A stretch of DNA of 64,000 nucleotides, taken from positions 62,001 to 126,000 of the forward strand of contig NZ_JBLKNX010000016.1 in NCBI RefSeq assembly GCF_051414055.1. The letters run 5' to 3'. The position numbers were made by a program, and so were the translations under genes. The notes beneath the pieces were generated by a model. That model saw only the letters and a list, made by a program, of their open reading frames with translations. It searched no databases and was not told the DNA's origin. Source of the stretch: Halosimplex halobium. Lineage in GTDB: Archaea; Halobacteriota; Halobacteria; Halobacteriales; Haloarculaceae. Below, piece by piece: positions 48,699 through 58,067 of the stretch; the first letter of the stretch is position 1, and the number at the start of each line of letters is the position of its first letter.

Positions 48699-51445
48699 CA
48701 CTCCTCGTCGAGTTCCGCCTGCCAGTCCTGCACTTTCGCCATCAGCTCGACCGGCGGCGTCTCGTTCACGTCCAGGTCACGCAACTCGTCCAGCACGTCC
48801 TCGACCTCGGGGTCGAGCGCCGACCCCGCGTCGGCGGACTCGCCGACCGCGTGACTCCCGTCGGTGGCGAGTTGTTCGCCGTCGGTCGCCGACTCCGCGG
48901 CGGGCGTCGACCCGCCGTCGCCCGGTACTCCGTCGCCGCCACCGCCGGTTTTGAACTGCCCGCTGCTCAGGTCGAAGACGGCCTGGGTGGTGCCCGAGCC
49001 CGAGTCGCTCCCGCGAACCTCGATGGCCTCCTCCTCGCGGAGCCGGTCGAGCACCGCCCGCGAGCGGTCGACGACGGGGTCGGGCACGCCCGCCAGGTCG
49101 GCGACGTGGATCCCGTAGGAGCGGTCGGTCGGCCCGTCCTCGACGGTCCGCAGGAAGGTCACGTCCCCGTCGCGCTCCTCGGCGGCGACGTGGACGTTCT
49201 GGACGCTGGGTAGCTCCTCCCCGAGCACCGTCAGTTCGTGGTAGTGGGTGGCAAAGAGCGTCTTCGCCGCGACGTTGTTGACGATGTACTCGCTGGCGGC
49301 CCACGCGATGGAGATGCCGTCGTACGTCGCGGTCCCGCGGCCCACCTCGTCTAAGATTACGAGCGAGTCGTCGGTCGCCGAGTGGAGGATGTTCGACAGC
49401 TCCTGCATCTCGACCATGAAGGTAGAGCGGCCCTGCGCGAGCTCGTCCAGCGCGCCGACGCGCGTGTAGATGCCGTCGACCAGCCCCACCCGCGCCGAAC
49501 GGGCGGGCACGAAGCTCCCCACCTGCGCGAGCAGGGTTATCAGCGCCGCCTGGCGCATGTAGGTCGACTTCCCGCTCATGTTCGGCCCCGTCACGATCAG
49601 GAACTGCCGGTCGTCGTCCATCCGCAGGTCGTTCGGGACGAACTGCGTCGTCTGCTCGACGACGGGGTGGCGGCCCTGCTCGACGACCAGTTCCCGCCCG
49701 TCGGACAGTTCGGGCCGCGTCCAGTCGTTGCGGACGGCGTGGGCGGCCAGGCTCGCCAGCGCGTCGCACTCCGCCAGCGCACGCCCGGTCTCCTGGAGGA
49801 CCTCGGCGCGGGCCGCGACGCGGTCCCGGAGGCGTTCGAATATCTGCCGTTCGAGTTCGTGACGGCGCTCCTCCAGCCGGAGGATCTCCCGTTCCTTCTC
49901 CGCGAGCTCGTCGATGACGTACCGCTCGGAGTTCTTGAGCGTCTTTATCTGCTCGTACTCCTCGGGCACCGCGTCGGTCTCGCTCTTGCCGACCTGGATG
50001 TAGTAGCCGTCGGTCTTGTTGCGGTCGACCGAGAGGTGCGTGATGCCCGTCCGTTCCTTCTCCCGTTCGGGCAGGCGCTCGATCCAGTCGAGCGCGGCCT
50101 CGTGGTCGTCGATGATCTCGTCGAGTTCGGGGTCGAACCCCCGCCGGATCAGCCCGCCCTGGGTCACCGTCCCGGGCGGGTCCTCGACGAGCGCCTCGTC
50201 GAGGTCGGCGGCGAGTTCCGCCGCCGCTTCCCTGTCCGGGCGGTCGAGCACCGCGGCCAGCGGCGAGTCGGCGAGCCGTTCGCTGTCGGCGACCAGATCC
50301 CCGACCGCGGAGAGCAGCGCGAGCGTCTCCTGGGTCGCCCGGAGGTCCCGGGCGTCGGCGCTGCCCGACGCGGCCTTCGACGCCAGCCGTTCGAGGTCGT
50401 AGGCGTCGCCGAGCGTCTCCCGAAGCTGGTCGCGGGCCATCGCGGCCTCCGCGAGCGCCGCCACCGCGGACTGGCGGCGGGCGAGTTCCTCGCGCGAGCG
50501 CCGCGGGCGCTGGAGCCACTCCCGGAGCAGTCGCCCGCCGGCGCTTGTGACCGTGTGGTCGACCGTGTCGAACAGCGACCCCTCGCGGTCGCCCTGCATC
50601 GTCTCGGTGAGTTCGAGGTTGCGCTGGGTCGTCGCGTCAAGGTCGACGTAGGCCGACTCGTCGAACGACTGCAGGCGCGTCATCGACGCCAGCACGCCCG
50701 CGCCCGTCTCGTCGACGTAGGAGATGATAGCGCCCGCGGCCCGGACCGCGGCCTCCGCGTCGGCGATGCCGACGCTCTCCAGCGTCTCGTCGCCGAACTG
50801 CTCGCGGACGCGATGCCGGGCGCGGCCCGGCGCGAACGCCTCGGTGGTGTGCAAGGAGAGGGAGGCGTCGGTGCGCTCGCGGATCTCGTCCAGAAAGTCG
50901 TCGTCCGAGCGGACATCGGGGCCGGGCAGCACCTCCGCGGGGTCGAACTTGTACAGCTCCGTCAGGGCCGCGCTCGTCGCGTCGGCGCCAGACTGCTCGG
51001 TGACGAGGAACTGCCCGGTCGTCACGTCGGCGACTGCGATGCCGTAGGTGGCGTCGCCGTCGCTGGTTTCGTCGCGGACGACCGCCGCGAGGTACTGCGC
51101 GTCGTCGTCGCTCGTCTCGAGGTGGGTGCCCGGCGTGACGACCCGCGTGATCTCGCGGGCGTGGCCGTCCTCGGTCTCGTACTGGTCGGCGACGGCCACC
51201 CGGTAGCCGCGTTCGACCAGCGCCGAGAGGTAGGGAGTCAGGTCGTCCAGCGGCACGCCCGCCATCGGGTACGACGAACCGTGCGAGGACTTCTGCGAGA
51301 CCTTGAGATCGAGTTCGTCCGCGACGGTCTCGGCGTCCTCGGCGAAGAATTCGTAGAAGTCGCCGCACTGCATCGCCAGCAAGTCGGCGTCGGTCCCCTC
51401 CTTCAGCGAGAGGAACTCCCCGACGATACCCGTCGCCTCGGTCAT
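48698..51445 (-). CDS. mutS: DNA mismatch repair protein MutS
   Basis: 915-residue MutS1. Mismatch-recognition domain with the F-x-E motif in QCGDFYEFFAED (Phe 30, Glu 32). ATPase Walker A is FLIVTGPNMSGKSTYMRQAA (about 615-630), followed by STFMVEMQELSNIL, LVILDEVGRGTATYDG (Walker B and signature) and LFATHYHEL. Near-canonical in all visible motifs, so it should bind mispairs and license MutL. The C-terminal 85 residues are an acidic Ser/Gly linker and short helix. No adjacent mutL; that gene is 29 kb upstream. Confidence 0.97.
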   Translation of the reverse strand: MTEATGIVGEFLSLKEGTDADLLAMQCGDFYEFFAEDAETVADELDLKVSQKSSHGSSYPMAGVPLDDLTPYLSALVERGYRVAVADQYETEDGHAREITRVVTPGTHLETSDDDAQYLAAVVRDETSDGDATYGIAVADVTTGQFLVTEQSGADATSAALTELYKFDPAEVLPGPDVRSDDDFLDEIRERTDASLSLHTTEAFAPGRARHRVREQFGDETLESVGIADAEAAVRAAGAIISYVDETGAGVLASMTRLQSFDESAYVDLDATTQRNLELTETMQGDREGSLFDTVDHTVTSAGGRLLREWLQRPRRSREELARRQSAVAALAEAAMARDQLRETLGDAYDLERLASKAASGSADARDLRATQETLALLSAVGDLVADSERLADSPLAAVLDRPDREAAAELAADLDEALVEDPPGTVTQGGLIRRGFDPELDEIIDDHEAALDWIERLPEREKERTGITHLSVDRNKTDGYYIQVGKSETDAVPEEYEQIKTLKNSERYVIDELAEKEREILRLEERRHELERQIFERLRDRVAARAEVLQETGRALAECDALASLAAHAVRNDWTRPELSDGRELVVEQGRHPVVEQTTQFVPNDLRMDDDRQFLIVTGPNMSGKSTYMRQAALITLLAQVGSFVPARSARVGLVDGIYTRVGALDELAQGRSTFMVEMQELSNILHSATDDSLVILDEVGRGTATYDGISIAWAASEYIVNNVAAKTLFATHYHELTVLGEELPSVQNVHVAAEERDGDVTFLRTVEDGPTDRSYGIHVADLAGVPDPVVDRSRAVLDRLREEEAIEVRGSDSGSGTTQAVFDLSSGQFKTGGGGDGVPGDGGSTPAAESATDGEQLATDGSHAVGESADAGSALDPEVEDVLDELRDLDVNETPPVELMAKVQDWQAELDEE

Positions 51446-51527
51446 ACAGGGAGGTGTGTCCGAACCGGGGTAAAAGGCTACGGGTCCGGAGCGGAAGTGA
51501 ACGCGTCCGGCGGGACTCCCGCTGACC

Positions 51528-52367
51528 CTACTCGTACTCGACGCCCACCTCGTCCAGTTCGTCTTTCAGGGCCTCGGCGGCCGCCTCGAACCCCTCGGGG
51601 CCGCTGTAGCCGTAGGCCGACCCCGCGAACGCCAGGTGCGGTTCCAGCGACAGCGGGCCGTCGAAGCCCCTGTCTCGGAGCGCCGCCACGGTCTCGCCGA
51701 TGCGGCCGTCGCCCTCGCCGGCGGGGCGGATCTCGCCGCGCTCGCCGAACTCGGCGTCCTTGACGTGGACCTGGTCGACGTACTCGACGACCTGCAGGAG
51801 CGCGTCGGGGTACGGGCGGGCCCCGATCTCCAGGTAGTTCGCGGGGTCGAAGACCGCCCGCAGGTGCGGCGAGTCGACGGTCGTCAGCAGGTCGCGCATC
51901 CGCCCGGGCGTGTCGCCGTAGATGTCCTTCTCGTTCTCCAGGGCGAGCGTCACGCCCGCCGACTCGGCCTTCTCGACCGCCGCGCGGGTCCGCCGGAGCA
52001 CTTCCTCGCGGTGATCGGCCGGGTCGTCGCCGTCGGGGATGTAGTAGGAGAACACCCGCACGCGGTCGGTCTCGAAGCGGTTCGCCAGTTCCAGCGCCCG
52101 CTCCAGTCGCTCCAGGTGGGGGTCGAAGTCGTCCTCGATGCCGATCTTCCCGATCGGCGAGCCGATGGAGGTGACCGAGAACCCGCGGTCGTCCAGCGTG
52201 GCTTCGAGGTCGTCCAGCCGGTCCTCGGAGAGGTCGAGCGCGTTTTCGTTCCAGACGCCCCGGAGGTCGAGGTGGCTGATGTCGAGCGATTCGAGCGTCG
52301 ACAGTTGTTCGTCGAGGTCGTCGGCGATCTCGTCGGCGAACCCGCTGATCGGGAGTGGATCGGCCAT
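51528..52367 (-). CDS. Sugar phosphate isomerase/epimerase (xylose isomerase-like TIM barrel)
   Basis: 279-residue TIM-barrel protein of the AP-endonuclease-2/xylose-isomerase-like superfamily. Metal-binding residues at strand ends are visible in SHLDLRGVWNEN, VTLALENEKDIYGDTPG (Glu about 145), AVFDPANYLEIGA (Asp about 175), VHVKDAEFGERGEI (His, Asp about 202-205) and PLSLEPHLAFAG (Glu about 240). ATG 52367 is the start that fits the barrel. Its gene neighbours, Gfo/Idh enzymes, commonly act with such isomerases in inositol or sugar catabolism. Confidence 0.82.
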   Translation of the reverse strand: MADPLPISGFADEIADDLDEQLSTLESLDISHLDLRGVWNENALDLSEDRLDDLEATLDDRGFSVTSIGSPIGKIGIEDDFDPHLERLERALELANRFETDRVRVFSYYIPDGDDPADHREEVLRRTRAAVEKAESAGVTLALENEKDIYGDTPGRMRDLLTTVDSPHLRAVFDPANYLEIGARPYPDALLQVVEYVDQVHVKDAEFGERGEIRPAGEGDGRIGETVAALRDRGFDGPLSLEPHLAFAGSAYGYSGPEGFEAAAEALKDELDEVGVEYE

Positions 52368-52450
52368 GCCTCGCCGGTCGGCGCGCGGGGTGGAGTGTCT
52401 TGCGCCCGCGGAGAGGGGTGCCAGTAGTGCGACCGCTCGGTCTCGACTGG

Positions 52451-52461
52451 AATTTAAATAC
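52451..52461 (+). promoter_or_regulatory. TATA box of the MNT gene
   Basis: AATTTAAATAC at 52451-52461, 22-32 nt before the ATG at 52483, a strong haloarchaeal promoter match. Confidence 0.55.
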
Positions 52462-52482
52462 GGTTGCGCCCAAACGGCCGAT

Positions 52483-52821
52483 ATGGCCGAATCGACGCTT
52501 CCGCACCGTGACGCCGTCGACGTTTTCACCGAGCGGGTCGAGGACGGCGATTTCGATCCGGTCCGACGGCTCTATCTCTTCGGGAGCGTCGCGCGCGGCG
52601 GCCACCGTGCCGACTCCGACGTGGACGTGCTGGCGGTCCTCGACGACGACGCCGACGTCTCGGCGGTCGAGGAGCGTCTGCGGGACGTTGCCTACGACGT
52701 GATGCTCGACCGGGACGTTCCCTTCAGCGTCCATGCGGTGACCGAACCGACGCTGGCTGACCGGTCCGACCACCCGTTCTTCCGCAGGGTACTCGACGAG
52801 GGGACACCGGTCTATGGCTGA
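52483..52821 (+). CDS. MNT nucleotidyltransferase-type antitoxin
   Basis: 112-residue minimal nucleotidyltransferase. The catalytic motif LYLFGSVARGGHRADSDVDV (about 30-49) matches G-S-x2-R-G-x5-S-D-x-D with the Asp pair. In HEPN-MNT systems this protein adds AMP groups to its HEPN toxin partner and neutralises it. Here the ATG of the partner overlaps its stop (52814), but the partner is only a stub, so the antitoxin is now alone. It has its own strong TATA box. Confidence 0.8.
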   Translation: MAESTLPHRDAVDVFTERVEDGDFDPVRRLYLFGSVARGGHRADSDVDVLAVLDDDADVSAVEERLRDVAYDVMLDRDVPFSVHAVTEPTLADRSDHPFFRRVLDEGTPVYG

Positions 52822-52933
52822 CGAGCGATACGTCGAGGAGGAGTTCACGAAGGCACGGAAGCGCTCGACACCACCACCGCGGGCTGATCAGGAATCGACC
52901 CGCACCGGCTCGCCCCGCTCGGCGGATTCGTAG
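52814..52933 (+). pseudogene. Truncated HEPN toxin partner of MNT
   Basis: The reading frame begins MADERYVEEEFTKARKRS and then diverges, ending at TAG 52931. The first 17 residues match the usual N-terminus of HEPN partners of MNT (M-A-D-x-R-Y-V-x-E-E-F-x-K-A-R-K). The R-x4-H catalytic segment is gone: the sequence runs into the end of the downstream Gfo/Idh gene, so the toxin was removed by a deletion. Confidence 0.65.
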
Positions 52934-53967
52934 ATGGCCTCGATGATCTCGACGGCTTTCCGGGCCTCGCCCGCGTCGAGCATGTACGGCTCGCCGCTGC
53001 GCCGCGCGTCGAGGAAGTCCTCGATGTTGCGCCGGTGGTTGGCGTAGTCGATGCTCATCGGGTCGGCCGCGCCGCCGCCCGACTCCGTCTCGCCGAACTC
53101 CGCGCGGACCTCGCTGTCCTCCTCGCGCTCCTCGCGGAACTGCCAGGTGACGAGTTCGTCCTCCATGATCTCGGCGGTCCCGTCGCGGCCGGCGACCTGG
53201 AGCCGCTTCAGCGACCCGGGGTACATCGAGGTCGCACCGAGGATCTGTCCGAGCGTGCCGTCGCGGTAGCGGAGGACGGCCACCGCCGAGTCCTCGACCT
53301 CCATGATGTCGTCGCCGTGGGCGCGCCGGTCGGTGTAGGCGAACACCTCTTCGACTGGATTTCCGTCGGCGTCCCCGCCGGCACCCGCCGCGCTGGCGAT
53401 CCACTGGATCGCGTCGACCCCGTGGATCGACTGGTTCATCAGCGCGCCGCCGCCGTCCAGGTCCTGGGTCCCCTGCCAGGCGCCGTCGTAGTAGTCGTCG
53501 TCGCGCCACCACGGGACGTAGGCGTTGGCGACCGAGAGGCCGCCGAACCGCCCCGCCGCGGCGGCCGCCCGCAACTGGCGGACGACGGGGTTGTACCGCT
53601 GGTTGAAGATGCCGCCCAGCCGGATCCCCGCCGCGTCGGCGGCGGCGACCATCTCGTCGATGCGGTCGGTGGTGATCTCGAGGGGTTTCTCGCAGAGCAC
53701 GTCGACGCCCCGCTCGGCGGCCGCGAGCGCGGGTTCGAGGTGGGCGCCGCTGGGCGTGCAGATCGAGAGGACGTCGACGCCCTCGGCGTCGAGCATCGCC
53801 CCGGTGTCGGCGTACCAGGTACAGCCGTACTCGTCGGCGAACTCGCGGCCCCGCTGCTCGGTCCGGCAGGATCCCGCAACGAGTTCGGCCCCGTCGATGT
53901 CGGCGACCGATTCGGCGTGCATCGACGCGACGGCGCCGATCCCGGCGATCGCGATGCGGTCTGTCAT
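52888..53967 (-). CDS. Gfo/Idh/MocA family oxidoreductase
   Basis: 359-residue sugar or inositol dehydrogenase type protein. Rossmann motif IAIAGIGAVASMHAESVADI at the N-terminus, conserved DVLCEKPLEITTDRI (Lys about 93) and GALMNQSIHGVDAIQWIASA (about 163-182) with His/Asp. The 5' start at ATG 53967 is fixed by the Rossmann strand. Its 3' end meets the truncated toxin of the opposite strand. With the isomerase-type TIM barrel at 51528 it suggests cyclitol or sugar catabolism. Confidence 0.85.
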   Translation of the reverse strand: MTDRIAIAGIGAVASMHAESVADIDGAELVAGSCRTEQRGREFADEYGCTWYADTGAMLDAEGVDVLSICTPSGAHLEPALAAAERGVDVLCEKPLEITTDRIDEMVAAADAAGIRLGGIFNQRYNPVVRQLRAAAAAGRFGGLSVANAYVPWWRDDDYYDGAWQGTQDLDGGGALMNQSIHGVDAIQWIASAAGAGGDADGNPVEEVFAYTDRRAHGDDIMEVEDSAVAVLRYRDGTLGQILGATSMYPGSLKRLQVAGRDGTAEIMEDELVTWQFREEREEDSEVRAEFGETESGGGAADPMSIDYANHRRNIEDFLDARRSGEPYMLDAGEARKAVEIIEAIYESAERGEPVRVDS

Positions 53968-54150
53968 GTCCCGGGGTTCTCGACGCCCCGGGAAAAAACC
54001 ATCCGAGCGGGCGAACCGTTCCTCGAACGCGCAGCGACGGGCGGGGAACGAGGTCGTCCGTTCGCGCCCGGGACCCGGTGGTAGCCGCCGACTACCGGAG
54101 CGAAGGCGGGTCGTTTTTACCCCTCGGCCCGGTCGAATCGGGACGAACGA

Positions 54151-55923
54151 ATGGTCCTCGAACCGCTCCGGCGGGCGAAGCGCCAGGTCGTCGACGACCT
54201 GCGCGCCGACCCGTACCTCCCCTACATCCTGCTGGCCGCCCTCCTGCTGTCGTCGTTCTGGATCTGGCACCGGCTGCCGAACTTCGCGACGCGGGACGAG
54301 CGCTGGCGCGTGGTCGACCCCGTCGAGGTGCTGGCGACCGTCCTCGACGACCCGCGACTCGGGTCGGTCTCCGAGGGCGTCGGCTACTGGCGGACCTACG
54401 GCTCGGCGATGTACCTCTCGGCGCTCGCGCTGATCCCGGTGCTGGTCGTCGCCCTCGCGACGGACGCGCTGCCGGCGTTCGCGGACATGGGTCGCCACCT
54501 CGACGTGGGCTACTGGACCCACTGGCTGCGGACGCCCGCGTGGATCTGGACCTGGAGCGTCCTGCTCGCCCGGCTGGCCAACGTCGCGATGGCCGTCGGC
54601 TGCGTCTACGTCGTCTACCGCATCGGGACGACGCTCCGGGACCGCGCGACCGGCCGGCTGGCCGCCGCCCTGCTGACGGTCACCTGGGCCGTCCTCATCC
54701 TCGCCCACGAGGCCGGCGAGGACATCCCCTCCCTCTTTTTCCTGCTGCTGTCGCTGTACTACGCGGTCCGCTACGTCGAGACGGGCGTCGACCGGGTGTT
54801 CTACTGGGGGGCGCTGGCCGGCGGCGTCTCCATCGCGTTCAAGCTCTCCGGCGGCGTGAGCGCGATCCTGCTCGGCGTCGCGCACCTCCAGCGGGCCCGC
54901 CGCTCCGAGGACGGACTCGTCGGCGGCGCCGTCCGGCCGAAGTTCCTCGCGACAGGGATGCTGATCGGGATCGGGACCATCGCCGCGGGCTACCCGAGCG
55001 TCGTCTTCGGCGCGCCCGCGGAGTTCGGCGCCCGGCTCGCCCGCTCGTTCGGCGCGAAGTCCGAGCCCCACGGCTGGCTGGTCCAGCCGAGCTGGTGGTG
55101 GATCCTCCGCAGCTACCTCCACGCCGTCGGCCTCCCGCTGGCCGTGGGCCTCGCCGGCGGCGCGCTCGCGGCCCTGGCCCGGGCCCGGGAGGACTCGCTG
55201 ACCGCCGACGGGCTGCGGCTGGCGCTGGTCGGCGCCGGCGTCTACCTGGCGGTGTACTCCTCGTGGCGCTACGTCCGCACCCATCACCTCCTGCCGGTGG
55301 TCGCGCTGCTGGTCGTCGTCCTCGCGGTCGGGCTCGGTCGCCTGCGCGACCGCCGCCCCGCCGTCGGCCGGGCGGTCGTCGCCCTCCTGCTCGTCACCAG
55401 CGCGGTCTACGCCGGCGCCGGGACGCTCGCCTACGCCTCACAGCCCCGCGACCAGGCCGTCGACTACCTGCGGAGCGAGGCCGGCCCCGACGACACCATC
55501 GAGACCTACACCTACGACCCCCAGGACGCCGCCGTCCCCCACAGCGACCGCGTCGAGGCCCGCTTCGGCGTCAGCCCCGAGACCTTCCAGTTCCGCTGTC
55601 CCGCCTTCGTCGTCCTCAACTACCACAAGTCGATCCTCTATCTCGCGCCCGACAGCTGGGGCAAGCGCGCGGAGAGCCTCTCGAACGACGCGGTGGCGGA
55701 CCACGTCCGGACCCTCCTCGCCGAGGACACCTACCCCTACGAGATCGCCGGCGAGTACGGCCGGGAGCCGCGGTTCCTCGACGGGAAGGGGCGCGCGCCG
55801 ATGTCCCAGCGGCTCCTCCGGGTCGGCATCCGCCCGCGGACGATGCAGTACGGCGACCCACAGGACATGGGTGTCGACCAGTACACCGTCGTCCTCCGCC
55901 GGACCGGCCCCTGCGAGGGGTGA
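54151..55923 (+). CDS. GT-C membrane glycosyltransferase (GT39-like)
   Basis: 590-residue polytopic protein with 10 or so membrane segments, beginning DLRADPYLPYILLAALLLSS. The first external loop has acidic residues near NFATRDERWRVVDPVEVLAT, the place of the catalytic Asp/Glu in GT-C enzymes, and HEAGEDIPSLFFLLLSLYYA holds another pair. The C-terminal 140 residues are soluble. It probably transfers a sugar from a dolichyl-phosphate carrier during protein or lipid glycosylation. Exact acceptor unknown. Confidence 0.75.
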   Translation: MVLEPLRRAKRQVVDDLRADPYLPYILLAALLLSSFWIWHRLPNFATRDERWRVVDPVEVLATVLDDPRLGSVSEGVGYWRTYGSAMYLSALALIPVLVVALATDALPAFADMGRHLDVGYWTHWLRTPAWIWTWSVLLARLANVAMAVGCVYVVYRIGTTLRDRATGRLAAALLTVTWAVLILAHEAGEDIPSLFFLLLSLYYAVRYVETGVDRVFYWGALAGGVSIAFKLSGGVSAILLGVAHLQRARRSEDGLVGGAVRPKFLATGMLIGIGTIAAGYPSVVFGAPAEFGARLARSFGAKSEPHGWLVQPSWWWILRSYLHAVGLPLAVGLAGGALAALARAREDSLTADGLRLALVGAGVYLAVYSSWRYVRTHHLLPVVALLVVVLAVGLGRLRDRRPAVGRAVVALLLVTSAVYAGAGTLAYASQPRDQAVDYLRSEAGPDDTIETYTYDPQDAAVPHSDRVEARFGVSPETFQFRCPAFVVLNYHKSILYLAPDSWGKRAESLSNDAVADHVRTLLAEDTYPYEIAGEYGREPRFLDGKGRAPMSQRLLRVGIRPRTMQYGDPQDMGVDQYTVVLRRTGPCEG

Positions 55924-56030
55924 CGCCCACGGTCACTCGTCGACGACTGCTACGCGCCGCCGCTCCGGCGAGTGTGCGCGATCGCCGGGATAGCGGGGTT
56001 TAAACGGGCTCGTTCGCTAGCGGCGGGTAC

Positions 56031-57101
56031 ATGAGCGACAGCGAGTACGACGTGGTCGTGGTCGGCGGCGGCCCCGCGGGGCTGACGGCCGCGCTCTACG
56101 CGACGCGGCTGGGGCTGGACACCGCCCTGGTCGACCGCGGCGGCGGCCGCGCCGCGATGATGCAGGACACCCACAACGTCATCGGCGTCACCGAGGAGAC
56201 CAGCGGCGTCGAGTTCCTCGAGACCGCCAAGGAGCAGGTCGAATCCTACGGCGCCGACGTCCACCGGGACTTCGTCGAGGCCGCTGAGCGGGTCGACGAC
56301 GGGTCGTTCGCTCTCGAGGGCGAGGACGGGGAGTACACCGCTAGCAACGTCGTCCTGGCGACGGGCTTCTCGGACGTGCGGCCGGACCCGCCCCTGCCGC
56401 CGACGGGCCGCGGGCTCCACTACTGCCTGCACTGCGACGCCTACATGTTCGTCGACGAGCCCGTCTACGTGATGGGCACCGGCGACTCGGCCGCCTACGT
56501 CGCGATGATCATGCTGAATTTCACCGACGACGTGGACGTGCTGCTGCGGGGCGACGACCCCGAGTGGAGCGACGACACCGCGACCATGCTGGAGAACCAT
56601 CCCGTCGACGTGGTCGAGGCGGAGATCACCGCTTCCAATCGCGACGACGACGGCTGGCTCGAATCGTTCGAGTTCGCGGACGGGACCGTCCGGGAGTACC
56701 GCGGCGGCTTCCCGATGCTCGGCTCGGAGTACAACACCGACCTCCACGAGTCGCTGGGCTGCGAGATCAACGACGACGGTACCGTCGCCGTCGACGACCA
56801 CGGCCGCACCAGCGTCGACGGCGTCTACGCGGTCGGCGACGTGACCCCCGGCCACAACCAGATCCCAGTCGCGATGGGCCAGGGCGCCAAGGCCGGTATC
56901 GCCATCCACATGGACGAACGCGCGTTCCCCCGGTCGACCGAAGCCATCGACGACCTCGGCCCGGTCTCCTCGGGCGACGTGCCCGCGGTTTCCGAGGAAC
57001 TCCTGGCGACGGCTATCGCCCACGAGGGCCACGCCGGCGGGCCGCGGGTCGAGGCTGGCGAGGAGAGCGAGAGCGGCGAACAGCCCGCGGACGACGACTG
57101 A
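56031..57101 (+). CDS. Thioredoxin-reductase-like flavoprotein
   Basis: 356-residue FAD/NAD(P)H oxidoreductase. FAD motif DVVVVGGGPAGLTAALYATR at the N-terminus (G-G-G-P-A-G), redox-active GLHYCLHCDAYMFVDEP (C-x2-C at about 127-130), a second dinucleotide motif VYVMGTGDSAAYVAM and the C-terminal GVYAVGDVTPGHNQIPVAMG. All key elements of thioredoxin-reductase folds are present, so disulfide reduction is likely; the partner is unknown. The C-terminal acidic tail is haloarchaeal. Confidence 0.87.
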   Translation: MSDSEYDVVVVGGGPAGLTAALYATRLGLDTALVDRGGGRAAMMQDTHNVIGVTEETSGVEFLETAKEQVESYGADVHRDFVEAAERVDDGSFALEGEDGEYTASNVVLATGFSDVRPDPPLPPTGRGLHYCLHCDAYMFVDEPVYVMGTGDSAAYVAMIMLNFTDDVDVLLRGDDPEWSDDTATMLENHPVDVVEAEITASNRDDDGWLESFEFADGTVREYRGGFPMLGSEYNTDLHESLGCEINDDGTVAVDDHGRTSVDGVYAVGDVTPGHNQIPVAMGQGAKAGIAIHMDERAFPRSTEAIDDLGPVSSGDVPAVSEELLATAIAHEGHAGGPRVEAGEESESGEQPADDD

Positions 57102-57310
57102 CGGAAAGCGGCGGTCGGCGCACCGTGCCGCCGATCCGTCCCCGGTCCGCGGCCGCCCGGAAGCCGGCGTCTCGACCCAAAGCTTGAATTGTGTCGTCGA
57201 GAGTGAAGTCCCTAACATGGAACAGTCCGTGTTCGCATTCGTGGAACGGTCCGTGGCCGCGGTCGGGGTCGGCAGTCGCGAGTCGGCGACCGGCCCCCGG
57301 GTCGGACGGG

Positions 57311-57562
57311 GTGAGTGAGGTGCCGGCGAAGACCGGCGCGTCCCACGCGTTCGCCGCGTTCGCGAGCCTGCTGGCGGGGTCCGTCCTCTCGGAGTACGTC
57401 ACTGAGACGCTCCCGCCGCTGGCGTCGGTGGGCGAGACGGTGTCGGCGCTGCTCGTCGCGGCCACCGGCGTCGCGCTCCCGCGACCGCTGTCGGGGTCGC
57501 TCGTCGTCGTGCTCGCCCTGTCGTTCGTCTGGGGCGCGGTCTATCACTATGCTCGGCACTGA
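57311..57562 (+). CDS. Small membrane protein, 83 aa
   Basis: From GTG 57311, two hydrophobic segments (SHAFAAFASLLAGSVLSEYV and SALLVAATGVALPRPLSGSL VVVLALSFVWGAVYHY) make a small membrane protein. An upstream frame is open but reads as non-protein. A repeat GGAACRGTCCGTG occurs twice just upstream (57221 and 57243). Function unknown. Confidence 0.55.
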   Translation: MSEVPAKTGASHAFAAFASLLAGSVLSEYVTETLPPLASVGETVSALLVAATGVALPRPLSGSLVVVLALSFVWGAVYHYARH

Positions 57563-57596
57563 CAGGCCGGCGGTGCCCGACCGGCGCGCGCCGGTA

Positions 57597-57806
57597 TCAG
57601 GAGTCGGCGTCGATCCCGTAGACGTGGTCGACGCCGAGGTAGACGAACCACACCATCCAGACAGTGAAGATGACCAGCCAGGCGCCGTACTGGACGTAGG
57701 GGTGGGGGACGAGGACGTAGGCGACGACGAGCAGGGCGACGGCGCTGACGGCCGCGGCCACGTTGTACCGCGTCGGCGCCAGTACGTCCGCGAGCAACTC
57801 GCGCAT
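57597..57806 (-). CDS. Small membrane protein, 69 aa
   Basis: From ATG 57806 (nine residues shorter than the longest frame), with two hydrophobic helices (VAAAVSAVALLVVAYVLV and GAWLVIFTVWMVWFVYLGV). Convergent with the previous small membrane gene. Common haloarchaeal type, unknown function. Confidence 0.6.
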   Translation of the reverse strand: MRELLADVLAPTRYNVAAAVSAVALLVVAYVLVPHPYVQYGAWLVIFTVWMVWFVYLGVDHVYGIDADS

Positions 57807-58067
57807 CGGGTACCGTGTTCGTGACGGCTCCACATTACTCTTGGCAGCTAGGTGGAGTTTCCTATCCGACCGTGACTACTGGCTCGTGACCACGGATTCT
57901 GCTGCGACCGCGGATTGCACGAACCCGTTCAGACCCTCCGGTCGGAATCCCGCTCAGACGAGTCGAAGGGGCTAAAACCGAGTAACTCACGTGTATCGCT
58001 GGTCCCTCCAGGGTTCACCAAAGCACTTATTCGCGAAGCACCTAAGACGGCCTATAGGAAGGCGATT

